64,000 nucleotides of DNA from positions 364,755 to 428,754 of the forward strand of contig DLHX01000001.1 of assembly GCA_002483465.1 (NCBI GenBank), read 5' to 3'. The translations under genes were made by a program, and so were the position numbers. A model generated the notes under the pieces. That model saw only the letters and a list, made by a program, of their open reading frames with translations. It was not told the DNA's origin and ran no database searches. This document shows, piece by piece, positions 18,200 through 25,233 of the stretch. The stretch's first letter is position 1; each line of letters begins with the position of its first letter. The DNA comes from Micavibrio sp. UBA7657 (GTDB lineage: Bacteria > Pseudomonadota > Alphaproteobacteria > Micavibrionales > Micavibrionaceae).

Positions 18200-19411
18200 A
18201 TGACCCTGGAATTCAAAGACATTCAGAAGGCCAACAAGGCCATCAAGGATTACATCATCCGCACGCCGACGATCCGTGCGGCGCGTTTGTCTGTGCATCT
18301 GGGCATCGAGCTTTATCTCAAGCTTGAGAATATGCAGTACACGAACGCGTTCAAGGCGCGCGGCGCGCTCAACAAACTTTTGACGCTCGACCCGGCACAG
18401 CGTCGCAACGGTGTTATCGCCTGCAGCGCCGGTAATCATGCGCAGGGCGTCGCGTTTCATGCGCAACGCCTCGGCATTCCGGCGATCATCATCATGCCGG
18501 AAGGAACGCCGTTCAATAAAATCGCCAAGACGCAGGATTTCGGCGCCAAAGTCGTGCTGTTCGGAAAAACATTGCCCGAGGCGATGGATGAAACGCATCG
18601 CCGCGCCAGCCAGGATAATCTCGCTTTCATTCACCCGTATGACGACGCCGTTGTTGCGGCCGGGCAGGGAACGATCGGTCTCGAGATGATGGAGCAACGC
18701 CCTGATTTAGACGTTGTTGTCGTTCCTATCGGCGGCGGCGGTTTGATGGCAGGCGTTGCAACGGCAGTGCATGCAATCAATCCAAAGGTCGAGATCATCG
18801 GCGCGCAGGCGAAGAGCTACGCAGCCGTTAAAAACATGATAGACGGCGAAAATCACAAGATCGGCGGCTCGACGGTCGCAGAAGGCATCGCGGTCAAGCA
18901 TCCCGGCGAGGACAATGTAAAAATAATCAAAAAACTTGTTTCGCGGATCGAAATCGCGACGGAGACCGAAATCGAGGAAGCGATTTTCGATTTCCTCTCG
19001 GCGGAAAAACTCGTGGCCGAAGGTGCGGCCGGTGCAGGCCTTGCAGTCGTCAAAAACAATCTGGATCACTTCAAGGGCAAGAAGGTCGGCCTCGTGGTTT
19101 GCGGCGGCAACATCGATTCACGCATGCTCTCGACGCTGATCATGCGCGGGCTGGTACGCGATGGAAGAATTACGAGATTGAGATTTGAAATCGACGACAC
19201 GCCCGGTCAACTTGCCGATATTGCGCGCATCATCGGTGAATCCCAGGCCAACGTTATCGAAGTTATTCACCAGCGCATGATGCAGGCTGTGCCGCTGAAA
19301 CGCGCCGAGCTCGATGTCGTGATCGAGGCGCAGGACAAGGACCACGTGAAGCGCATCCTCAAAGCCCTGCGCAAGCACGGCTTCACCGTCGACGCCAAGA
19401 GTGAAGTTTAA
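18200..19411 (+). CDS. Threonine ammonia-lyase (threonine dehydratase) with ACT domain
   Basis: A PLP enzyme that deaminates L-threonine to 2-oxobutyrate and ammonia, feeding isoleucine synthesis or catabolism. The PLP lysine is in TNAFKARGALNKLL (about residue 52). The phosphate-binding glycine loop is IGGGGLMAG. The last 80 residues (from LRFEIDDTPGQLADIARII) form one ACT domain, as in the 400-residue type, not the 500-residue biosynthetic IlvA with two ACT-like repeats. Whether it is biosynthetic (ilvA) or catabolic (tdcB-like) cannot be settled, as no ilv genes are adjacent. Confidence 0.94.
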   Translation: MTLEFKDIQKANKAIKDYIIRTPTIRAARLSVHLGIELYLKLENMQYTNAFKARGALNKLLTLDPAQRRNGVIACSAGNHAQGVAFHAQRLGIPAIIIMPEGTPFNKIAKTQDFGAKVVLFGKTLPEAMDETHRRASQDNLAFIHPYDDAVVAAGQGTIGLEMMEQRPDLDVVVVPIGGGGLMAGVATAVHAINPKVEIIGAQAKSYAAVKNMIDGENHKIGGSTVAEGIAVKHPGEDNVKIIKKLVSRIEIATETEIEEAIFDFLSAEKLVAEGAAGAGLAVVKNNLDHFKGKKVGLVVCGGNIDSRMLSTLIMRGLVRDGRITRLRFEIDDTPGQLADIARIIGESQANVIEVIHQRMMQAVPLKRAELDVVIEAQDKDHVKRILKALRKHGFTVDAKSEV

Positions 19412-19417
19412 GAAAAC

Positions 19418-20488
19418 TTACGCCGCTTCTTTCTTGCTGTCGCCGCCGTCATCCGGATCGGGCTTCTGGTAGTTGCCGGTGAAAATGTCGGAAGCGAAAA
19501 CCTCTTCCCATGATCCTTGCGTCGAAGCCTTCGAATATTCCGTCGCGCGGTTTTCGAAGAAATTGACGTGCTCGGCGCCGTTCAGCATTTCATCCATCCA
19601 CGGCAGCGGATTGGCCTTGATGCCGAAGATCGGCTCAAGATTCAATTGCTGCAGGCGGCGGTCGCCGATATAGCGGATGTAGTTTTTGACATCCTTGGGC
19701 TCGAGACCTTCAATCGGCCCGCCTTCAAAGGCGAGATCGATGAACGCATCCTCGAAGCCGACGATTGTACGGCAGCTCTCGGTGATTTCACTGCGCAGCT
19801 CGTCATCCCAGATGTCGCGGTTTTCATCGATGAACGCGTTAAACAACTTGATCATCGACAGGCAGTGCAGCGTTTCGTCGCGCACCGACCAGGTGATGAT
19901 CTGGCCCATGCCCTTCATTTTATTGAAGCGTGGGAAGTTCATGAGAATCGCGAAGGATGCGAAGAGTTGCAGCCCTTCCGTGAACGCGCCGAACATCGCC
20001 ATCGTCTTGGCAATATCGCGGCGCGATTTCATCGACACGTTCTGCATGTAATCGAACTTGTCTTTCATTTCCTTGTATTTCAGGAACGCCGAATATTCCA
20101 CCTCGGGCATGCCGATGGTGTCCAGCAGGTGCGCGTAGGCGGCGATGTGAACGGTCTCAATGTTCGAGAAAGCCGATAACATCATCTGCACTTCGACCGG
20201 GCCGAAGACCTGGCTGTAATGCTTCATATAGCAGTTGTTGACCTCAACATCCGACTGCGTGAAGAAACGGAAAATCTGCATCACCAGGTTTTTCTCGGAG
20301 GGCGTCAGTTTTTTCTTCCAGTCGCGCACGTCTTCGGCGAGTGGAACCTCTTCGGGCAGCCAGTGAATGCGCTGCTGCGTCAGCCACGCTTCGTAGCACC
20401 AGGGGTAGAGGAAAGGCTTGTAGACATGGCGCTCCTGCAGCAGCCGGGAAGGGGAATCTGTGACATCGTCGATAATCTTTTTGGCCAT
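19418..20488 (-). CDS. nrdB: Ribonucleoside-diphosphate reductase class Ia, beta subunit
   Basis: The radical-generating subunit of class Ia ribonucleotide reductase, a ferritin-like di-iron protein of 356 residues. The iron/radical block NIETVHIAAY gives Glu111, His114 and Tyr118, with the same E-x-x-H-x-x-x-Y spacing as E. coli Glu115, His118 and radical Tyr122. A tyrosyl radical cofactor is therefore expected. ATG 20488 has GAGGAGA upstream; the frame extends to 20815 but that part overlaps the promoter. nrdA is 6 kb away on the same strand, an unusual separation, but both have the same paired boxes. Confidence 0.96.
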   Translation of the reverse strand: MAKKIIDDVTDSPSRLLQERHVYKPFLYPWCYEAWLTQQRIHWLPEEVPLAEDVRDWKKKLTPSEKNLVMQIFRFFTQSDVEVNNCYMKHYSQVFGPVEVQMMLSAFSNIETVHIAAYAHLLDTIGMPEVEYSAFLKYKEMKDKFDYMQNVSMKSRRDIAKTMAMFGAFTEGLQLFASFAILMNFPRFNKMKGMGQIITWSVRDETLHCLSMIKLFNAFIDENRDIWDDELRSEITESCRTIVGFEDAFIDLAFEGGPIEGLEPKDVKNYIRYIGDRRLQQLNLEPIFGIKANPLPWMDEMLNGAEHVNFFENRATEYSKASTQGSWEEVFASDIFTGNYQKPDPDDGGDSKKEAA

Positions 20489-20632
20489 GGGTACGCTCTC
20501 CTCGTTTTTTGTTCTTGTAAGAATCGGTTGGATGGGGGGAATTTTAGACTTTCCCGGTCCCCGCGCAGAGTCATTTCTGACTGAAAATGCGCGGAGAACG
20601 GGGATAAAGGCAGGAATTTGGTAACTCAGACC

Positions 20633-20680
20633 TGTCCATATATAGCGGTGTTTTTGTTTTAGCGCCACTACATCTTGTGG
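20633..20680. promoter_or_regulatory. Paired NrdR-like boxes upstream of nrdB
   Basis: Box 1 is TGTCCATATATAGCGG (20633-20648) and box 2 is CCACTACATCTTGTGG (20665-20680). Their start-to-start distance is 32 bp, about three helical turns, as known for NrdR repressor sites. Box 2 is a near palindrome (12 of 16 positions). A matching pair precedes nrdA. The wider gene-free stretch 20489-21010 otherwise holds only a short palindrome and an AT-rich leader. Confidence 0.7.
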
Positions 20681-20871
20681 TTTTCCACACCCTATATCAG
20701 TTCGTTCGGCCGTTTTGAGGGGGGTGGGGGTGCCCCTTACCTTTCCCGGCAATTCTTTCACCATCCTTCCGTCCATAGCGGCTCCGTTACGCGCCCGGAT
20801 AACCGCGCAGCACAAAGACCCGGCGCACCGCCAAGCCTTCGAAACCTTAAAATAAAACGGTTGAAAAGTAA

Positions 20872-20885
20872 AGGAATTTATTCCT
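20872..20885. repeat. Palindrome AGGAATTTATTCCT shared with nrdA upstream region
   Basis: The 14-mer AGGAATTTATTCCT differs by one base from AGGAAATTATTCCT at 28552-28565 upstream of nrdA. It lies in the AT-rich gap between nrdB and the gene at 21011. Role unknown. Confidence 0.4.
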
Positions 20886-21010
20886 AATAATACTATATTT
20901 TTTAGTTAAGCTATTGATAATAATTAATATTGCTTTTTATAGTGAAATTTACTTAGGTTGATACTCATACCAATTAGTCTTATAATTATTCTGTTATAGG
21001 AGAAATTGTG

Positions 21011-21364
21011 ATGACTAATATATTTGATGTTTCAAATCTAGAAGATTTACCGCCGGAGCTAATAAAGGAATTAAAGCTATCTAGTGAAGTTGATAATATA
21101 ATATTAGCTCTTTTTTCTGAAGCAGGTGGAATTTTAAATTTAACGAAATTATTGGTTGGGTATTATAGAAAATACAAAGAGGCAAAAACCAGGGCATACA
21201 TGATGTCTACCTGTTATCGCCTTGTTCAAAAAGGATTTTTAGAACCTACGGATAGTAAGGGCGAGTACACGATAACGACTAAAGGGCGGGCAATGGTCAA
21301 TTCAGGACCGGACGGACAAAAAACAGGACAGGAAAACGAGGAGGAAGCAATTGATCTTGTTTGA
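21011..21364 (+). CDS. Small winged-helix-like protein, 117 aa
   Basis: Family not named. ATG 21011 is preferred over the adjacent GTG 21008 because AGGAGA sits 7-8 nt before it. The core (residues 28-90) has helices ending in TRAYMMSTCYRLVQKGFLEP and then GEYTITTKGRAMV, which is the helix - helix - beta-wing ending of winged-helix DNA-binding domains. The C-terminus is acidic and polar. The gene is AT-rich and lies in an AT-rich patch unlike the surrounding chromosome, so transfer is possible. A role as a small regulator is inference. Confidence 0.6.
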   Translation: MTNIFDVSNLEDLPPELIKELKLSSEVDNIILALFSEAGGILNLTKLLVGYYRKYKEAKTRAYMMSTCYRLVQKGFLEPTDSKGEYTITTKGRAMVNSGPDGQKTGQENEEEAIDLV

Positions 21365-21419
21365 TCAGGCAGAAATGTGATAAATTAATCTTAAGAATCG
21401 GAAAGGTTCTGAAAATAAG

Positions 21420-21517
21420 TCGACCGCCAAGCACGTCAATGCGAGGCGGCCGATGGTCAAGGGGGGAGGCCCCCAAAACCGTTACTGCAAAGACATGGTA
21501 GCCGGGCCTCCTTTTTT
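21420..21517 (+). ncRNA. Possible structured RNA or leader ending in a terminator
   Basis: Two helices can form: GACCGCC with GGCGG near 21420-21450, and GGAGGCCC (21465-21472) with GGGCCTCC (21504-21511), followed by six T. The second is a rho-independent terminator with a 31-nt loop. GGGG-aataatat-CCCC follows at about 21532-21547, just before the YjzC-like gene. This could be a small RNA or an attenuated leader. It is not a class I recognise. Confidence 0.35.
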
Positions 21518-21568
21518 ACGCAACTGCTTGGGGAATAATATCCCCTCGTAATGAAAGGAGACATTTTC

Positions 21569-21766
21569 ATGTCTAAAAAACCATCTGGCCTTAAGCCAGG
21601 ACAAACGGCTCCGAATTCGGGGCAATATCAGCAAATCGGACCAAGAGGTGGCAAAGGCCCGGAAGTTACTTCCGTGCAAGGTGAGCCTCTTCCTCCCACC
21701 ACAAAACCGGGATCAACTTATACGTTGGTTGATCCAACGAAAAATCGTTCTGGAAGTGGAAAATAA
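21569..21766 (+). CDS. YjzC-like small protein, 65 aa
   Basis: From ATG 21569 (AAAGGAGA upstream) the product reads MSKKPSGLKPGQTAPNSGQY, followed by a Gly-rich stretch and a TYTLVDPTK ending. It resembles the YjzC family of small, glycine- and lysine-rich proteins known from Bacillus, of unknown function. An in-frame ATG at 21551 overlaps the ribosome site and is not favoured. The gene is flanked by strong hairpins on both sides and lies in the same AT-rich patch as the small genes at 21011 and 21924. Confidence 0.7.
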   Translation: MSKKPSGLKPGQTAPNSGQYQQIGPRGGKGPEVTSVQGEPLPPTTKPGSTYTLVDPTKNRSGSGK

Positions 21767-21771
21767 AAAAA

Positions 21772-21799
21772 GCCCGATACAGCGCTAACTGTATCGGGC
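21772..21799 (-). terminator. Strong hairpin, terminator-like on the minus strand
   Basis: GCCCGATACAG and CTGTATCGGGC form a perfect 11-bp stem with a 6-nt loop. On the plus strand no T run follows. On the minus strand the stem is followed by seven T, so it would end a leftward transcript. No gene reads leftward into it, which raises the chance of a small minus-strand RNA from about 21860. Confidence 0.6.
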
Positions 21800-21923
21800 C
21801 AATCTCCTTAGGACACTTGGAGTATCCAAAGGAGGCCGGGACTGATCCCAGCTAGGTACGAGTAATATCGTTTCGGTGATCGCCGGTGTCAAGAACTCCA
21901 TAGGTATTATAGAGGATCCTAAA

Positions 21924-22055
21924 ATGGAACCACCTATGAAAAAGCCACCACCTGGTTACCGTTGGGTATTTTGCCCACGGTTCAAGCACTGGCGCACAGG
22001 AAAATATGTGTATCCCAAGAAAGCAAAATATTTTGTATTTTTGGTAAGATGCTAA
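21924..22055 (+). CDS. Small hypothetical protein, 43 aa
   Basis: ATG 21924 is preceded by GAGGA at 8 nt spacing. The product is Pro-, Lys- and aromatic-rich: PPPGYRWVFCPRFKHWRTGK, then YVYPKKAKYFVFLVRC. It looks like the small proteins that begin PPPGYRWVF and end in a short basic/aromatic patch. There is no signal peptide. A strong hairpin terminator follows within 7 nt of the stop, which supports a real transcript. Function unknown. Confidence 0.6.
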   Translation: MEPPMKKPPPGYRWVFCPRFKHWRTGKYVYPKKAKYFVFLVRC

Positions 22056-22061
22056 CCAAGA

Positions 22062-22096
22062 AATGCAGAGGTGTAACAGCCTCTGCATTCTTTATT
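22062..22096. terminator. Terminator between the 43-aa gene and terC
   Basis: AATGCAGAGG (22062-22071) pairs with CCTCTGCATT (22080-22089) around an 8-nt loop, followed by CTTTATTT. It can serve both the small plus-strand gene and the convergent terC gene. Confidence 0.8.
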
Positions 22097-23100
22097 TAAA
22101 CCGGCGGTTCCTGGGCCGATTTCGGTATGTCGCGGGTTTTATAGAGCGAGAACAGCACGCCACCCGCCAGCAGCCCGATCGTGACGCCGAGCGAAACGCT
22201 GGCCGGGAATTTCTCCCAGTGGAAGATCTCGATCAGGAAGACTTTCGAGCCGATGAAAATCAGGATAAGGGCGAGCGCGTATTTGAGATAAGCGAAACGC
22301 TCGATCATCGCCGACAGCGCGAAGAACAACGCCCGCAGGCCTAAAATAGCGAACACGTTGCTCGTATAGACGATAAAGGTGTCAGTCGTGATCGCGAAAA
22401 TAGCAGGCACGGAATCCACCGCGAAAATCAGGTCGGCGAATTCGATTGTCACCAGCGCGAGGAACAGCGGGGTCATGAACAGCACCATTTTCCCTGTCTT
22501 CGGGTCGGGCTGGCGGATGAAGAATTTCTGGCCGTGCAGGCTTTCCGCGATGTGGAAGTTCTTCTTCAGGAACTTTATGATCGGGTTGTTCTCGACCGCC
22601 TTGCCGTGGTCGCCCTCGTCTTTCATGAACAGGAGCTTGATGCCGGTGAGGAGCAGGAAACCTGCGAAGATATAAAGCACCCAGTGGAAATTATGCACCA
22701 GAGCCGCGCCAAGGCCGATCATGAGGCCGCGCATGACGATGACCCCTAAAATGCCCCAGAACAGTACGCGGTGCTGGAATTTTCGCGGGATATAAAGCGC
22801 GCTGAAAATAATCGCCATGACGAAGATATTGTCGATGGAGAGGCTCTTCTCGATGATATAGCCGGTGTAATATTCGAGAGCGCTTTCCTGGCCCAGTTCC
22901 CACCATACGAACAAACCGAAGAGCAGGCTGACGGTGATATAGCTGGCCGAGAGCTTCAGGCTTTCGCGTACGCCGATTTCATGCTGGTCGCGGTGCAGGA
23001 CGCCAAGGTCGATGATCAGCAAAACGACGATGATCGTGAAAAACACGAGCCAGAGCCACATGGGTTTGTCGAGGAGATCGAGGGCTAGAAATGCTTCCAT
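22096..23100 (-). CDS. TerC family integral membrane protein (Alx-like)
   Basis: A 334-residue inner-membrane protein with about nine hydrophobic segments. It has the TerC landmarks: an early IIDLGVLHRD, SLSIDNIFVMAIIFS in the third segment, and EFADLIFAVDSVPAIFAIT later, carrying the conserved membrane acidic residues. Alx-type TerC proteins are linked to manganese export and pH stress; others to tellurite resistance or metal loading of exported proteins. No yybP-ykoY manganese riboswitch is visible in the short upstream gap, and no ter genes are near. Metal handling is the likely role. Confidence 0.93.
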   Translation of the reverse strand: MEAFLALDLLDKPMWLWLVFFTIIVVLLIIDLGVLHRDQHEIGVRESLKLSASYITVSLLFGLFVWWELGQESALEYYTGYIIEKSLSIDNIFVMAIIFSALYIPRKFQHRVLFWGILGVIVMRGLMIGLGAALVHNFHWVLYIFAGFLLLTGIKLLFMKDEGDHGKAVENNPIIKFLKKNFHIAESLHGQKFFIRQPDPKTGKMVLFMTPLFLALVTIEFADLIFAVDSVPAIFAITTDTFIVYTSNVFAILGLRALFFALSAMIERFAYLKYALALILIFIGSKVFLIEIFHWEKFPASVSLGVTIGLLAGGVLFSLYKTRDIPKSAQEPPV

Positions 23101-23172
23101 GGCGGGCGGGGATCCTTTTGAATTTACTCATATAAGTATAGGGCCTGCAGGGCCTGCATTCAAACGGTGATT

Positions 23173-24429
23173 TCAGATTTTCACGAAAAGCCCGGTGATT
23201 TCGACATGCGCGGACCACACGAACTGGTCGACGAGCGTGAGGGATTGAAGTTTGTAGCCGCCATCCAGCAGCGTTCTCGCATCGCGCGCGAAACTGGCCG
23301 GGTTGCAGGAAACCCCAATGATTCTGCGGGTCTCCGAGGAGGCGAGGAACGGGACTTGCGCTGCCGCCCCGGCGCGCGGCGGGTCGAAAATGACGGTGTC
23401 GAAACCATCCATCTCGGTTTCCTTCAGCGGATTTTTGAACAAATCGCGGCGCGTGGCGGTGAGGCCGGGATGTTTGCTCTGCGCGAGGGTTTGAATCGCG
23501 GGCCCATCGCCGTCGATTGAAGTAACAGGGCCGAGGGCAAGCAAAGGACCGCTGAACGTGCCGCAGCCGGAGAAAAGATCGAGGAATTTGCTCCCGCCTT
23601 GCGCGTAATTCATGACGAGGGCGGTGAGGGCCTGCTCGCCCTCTTCGCTGGCCTGCAGGAAGGTCGCCGGGGGCAGGGTGACGTTAAGTTCGCCGAATTT
23701 TTTAACGACCGGCTTGCGGGCGAGGATGATTTCCGGCGGGCGGAAATCTTTCTCGCGGTACGAAATGCGGGCGATGTCGAGTTTTTCGGCGATCTCGCCG
23801 AGCGCCTCATCCTGCTCGAAACTGAATCGCCCGCGTTTTTGCAGGCGGCCCGTCAGTACCATGTCGAATGCGCCGCCAACATATTGCAATGTAACGTCGC
23901 AATTTTTCGCGTCCCCCATCAGGCGCGGGAGATAGGGCCGGAGCTCCTGTGTCTTTTTCTCGAGCGCCGGGTCGAGCACAAGGCAGCGCTCGATGTTCAA
24001 AACATTATGACTGCGCCCCTCGTTATAACCGAGCGTGATGCCCCGGTTTGTTTTAATCGCCGTCATCGTCGTGCGGCGGCGTGTCGCGGCAGGCAGGAAA
24101 ACCGGCTCGCCCCATGTTGCAGGCTCGACTCCCGCGCGGGTGAGCGCAGTTTTGACCTTGGCGATTTTCCACGCGCGGTAAAATTCCGGTGTGACATGCT
24201 GTAGCGAACACCCGCCGCATTTCGCGAAGTAAGGGCAGGGCGCTGGCACGCGGGTAAACGAGGGACTCACGATTTTCTGTAAGGTCCCGCGCTCGCCTTT
24301 GATCGCGGCCTCGATCACATCGCCCGGCGCGGTTTTAGGCACGTAAACAGGCGCGCCATCATGCAGCGCGACGCCGTCGCCTTTGGCACCTATTTCATTT
24401 ATCGTCAGCGGAACAATTTTATTGGTCAT
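23173..24429 (-). CDS. TRAM-domain class I SAM-dependent RNA (uracil-5) methyltransferase
   Basis: A 418-residue enzyme of the RlmC/RlmD/TrmA family that puts a methyl group on C5 of a uracil in RNA. A TRAM-like beta domain (residues 1-60) leads to an iron-sulfur site with cysteines in PCPYFAKCGGCSLQH. The SAM-binding motif is FLDLFSGCGTFSGPL. The catalytic nucleophile block is VSCNPASFARDA, and FDPPRAGA precedes it. Which RNA position is modified cannot be read. The gene is divergent from the VOC-family gene. Confidence 0.92.
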   Translation of the reverse strand: MTNKIVPLTINEIGAKGDGVALHDGAPVYVPKTAPGDVIEAAIKGERGTLQKIVSPSFTRVPAPCPYFAKCGGCSLQHVTPEFYRAWKIAKVKTALTRAGVEPATWGEPVFLPAATRRRTTMTAIKTNRGITLGYNEGRSHNVLNIERCLVLDPALEKKTQELRPYLPRLMGDAKNCDVTLQYVGGAFDMVLTGRLQKRGRFSFEQDEALGEIAEKLDIARISYREKDFRPPEIILARKPVVKKFGELNVTLPPATFLQASEEGEQALTALVMNYAQGGSKFLDLFSGCGTFSGPLLALGPVTSIDGDGPAIQTLAQSKHPGLTATRRDLFKNPLKETEMDGFDTVIFDPPRAGAAAQVPFLASSETRRIIGVSCNPASFARDARTLLDGGYKLQSLTLVDQFVWSAHVEITGLFVKI

Positions 24430-24466
24430 GCGTTGTTATTTATTACCGAAAAAAGGAGATTTTGCC

Positions 24467-24925
24467 ATGCCCGCCCAGAAAAAACCCGAAGGCTCCAACA
24501 ATGTCACGCCTTATTTGACGCTTAAGGGCGCGAACAAAGCCATCGACTTCTATAAATACGTGCTCGGTGCCAGGGAAGAATTCCGCATGGACATGCCGGA
24601 TGGCAGCCTTGCGCATGCCTCGCTTGTAATCGGCGATTCCAAAATCATGATGACGGAAGAAAGACCCGAATGGGCCGCGAAAGGCCAGGGCGTCACGAAA
24701 TCCTCGACTTATGTTTATGTCGACGACCCCGACGCCGCGTTCAAGCGCGCCAAGGAACGCGGCGCGGAAGTCGTGATGGAGCCCGCCGATATGTTCTACG
24801 GCGACCGCACGGCATGCTTCGTCGATCCGTTCGGCCAGAGCTGGACCGTTGCGCTGCATGTCGAGGATGTGTCCGACGAGGAAATGCGCCGCCGCGGCAA
24901 GGAAATGTTCAGCAAAGCGGCCTGA
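24467..24925 (+). CDS. VOC family protein (PhnB-like glyoxalase/bleomycin-resistance fold)
   Basis: A 152-residue cytosolic protein with the paired beta-alpha-beta-beta-beta units of the VOC fold. YLTLKGANKAIDFYKYVLGA is the usual PhnB-like opening, and the end FVDPFGQSWTVALHVEDVS is diagnostic for that subfamily. The exact metal ligands and substrate are uncertain; PhnB itself is not needed for phosphonate use. ATG 24467 has AAAAGGAGA upstream. The longer frame from 24383 overlaps the neighbouring gene's start and is not favoured. Confidence 0.9.
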   Translation: MPAQKKPEGSNNVTPYLTLKGANKAIDFYKYVLGAREEFRMDMPDGSLAHASLVIGDSKIMMTEERPEWAAKGQGVTKSSTYVYVDDPDAAFKRAKERGAEVVMEPADMFYGDRTACFVDPFGQSWTVALHVEDVSDEEMRRRGKEMFSKAA

Positions 24926-24932
24926 TTTCAAT

Positions 24933-25018
24933 CGTCATTGCGAGGAGGCTTCTTAGCCGACGAAGCAATCCAGACTTAAAATGGATTGCTTCGCTCCCGA
25001 TGGTCGCTCGCAATGACG
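24933..25018. repeat. Intergenic inverted repeat, CGTCATTGCGAG type, copy 1
   Basis: An 86-nt two-armed palindrome. The outer arms are CGTCATTGCGAG and CTCGCAATGACG; the inner arms are GAAGCAATCCA and TGGATTGCTTC. The same element is found at 45596-45672, so this is a dispersed REP/BIME-like family in this genome. Confidence 0.88.
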
Positions 25019-25029
25019 GTCGTGTTTGA

Positions 25030-25131
25030 TTATTTATAAACCGGCAGCATCATATAGCCGAGAACGACCAGCATCGCCGCGAGGATGATGGCGATGAATT
25101 TGCGGAGCCTGTCTGATTTATTGTCGCTCAT
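25030..25131 (-). CDS. Single-span small membrane protein, 33 aa
   Basis: ATG 25131 opens a 33-residue frame: a charged start MSDNKSDRLRK, then one hydrophobic helix of about 19 residues (FIAIILAAMLVVLGYMMLP) and the end VYK. The layout fits a one-pass inner-membrane microprotein with the basic side in the cytosol. The upstream ribosome site is weak. It lies between a dispersed repeat and the divergent alpha-CTD-like gene. Function unknown. Confidence 0.45.
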   Translation of the reverse strand: MSDNKSDRLRKFIAIILAAMLVVLGYMMLPVYK

Positions 25132-25210
25132 GGCGGGAGCGTAGCACGCTCTTAAAAGGCTTCAAACACAGCCTTTTCAAGTTCTTGACTTTCTATAATC
25201 ACTTATATAA

Positions 25211-25230
25211 GTTACCCCGCAAGAGGTAAC
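25211..25230 (+). promoter_or_regulatory. Dyad over the ribosome-binding site of the 25234 gene
   Basis: GTTACC (25211-25216) and GGTAAC (25225-25230) form a stem whose right arm holds the AGAGG ribosome site, 3 nt before the ATG. It could hide the site in mRNA or bind a protein in DNA. Confidence 0.4.
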
Positions 25231-25233
25231 GTT

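Noticed and set aside
22096..23100. Tellurite resistance island suggested by TerC
   Set aside because: TerC-like proteins are common single genes in metal handling; terZABD are absent.
24933..25018. Possible CRISPR or tRNA-like structure
   Set aside because: The element is a single two-armed palindrome with a second copy elsewhere, without spaced direct repeats or tRNA invariant bases.
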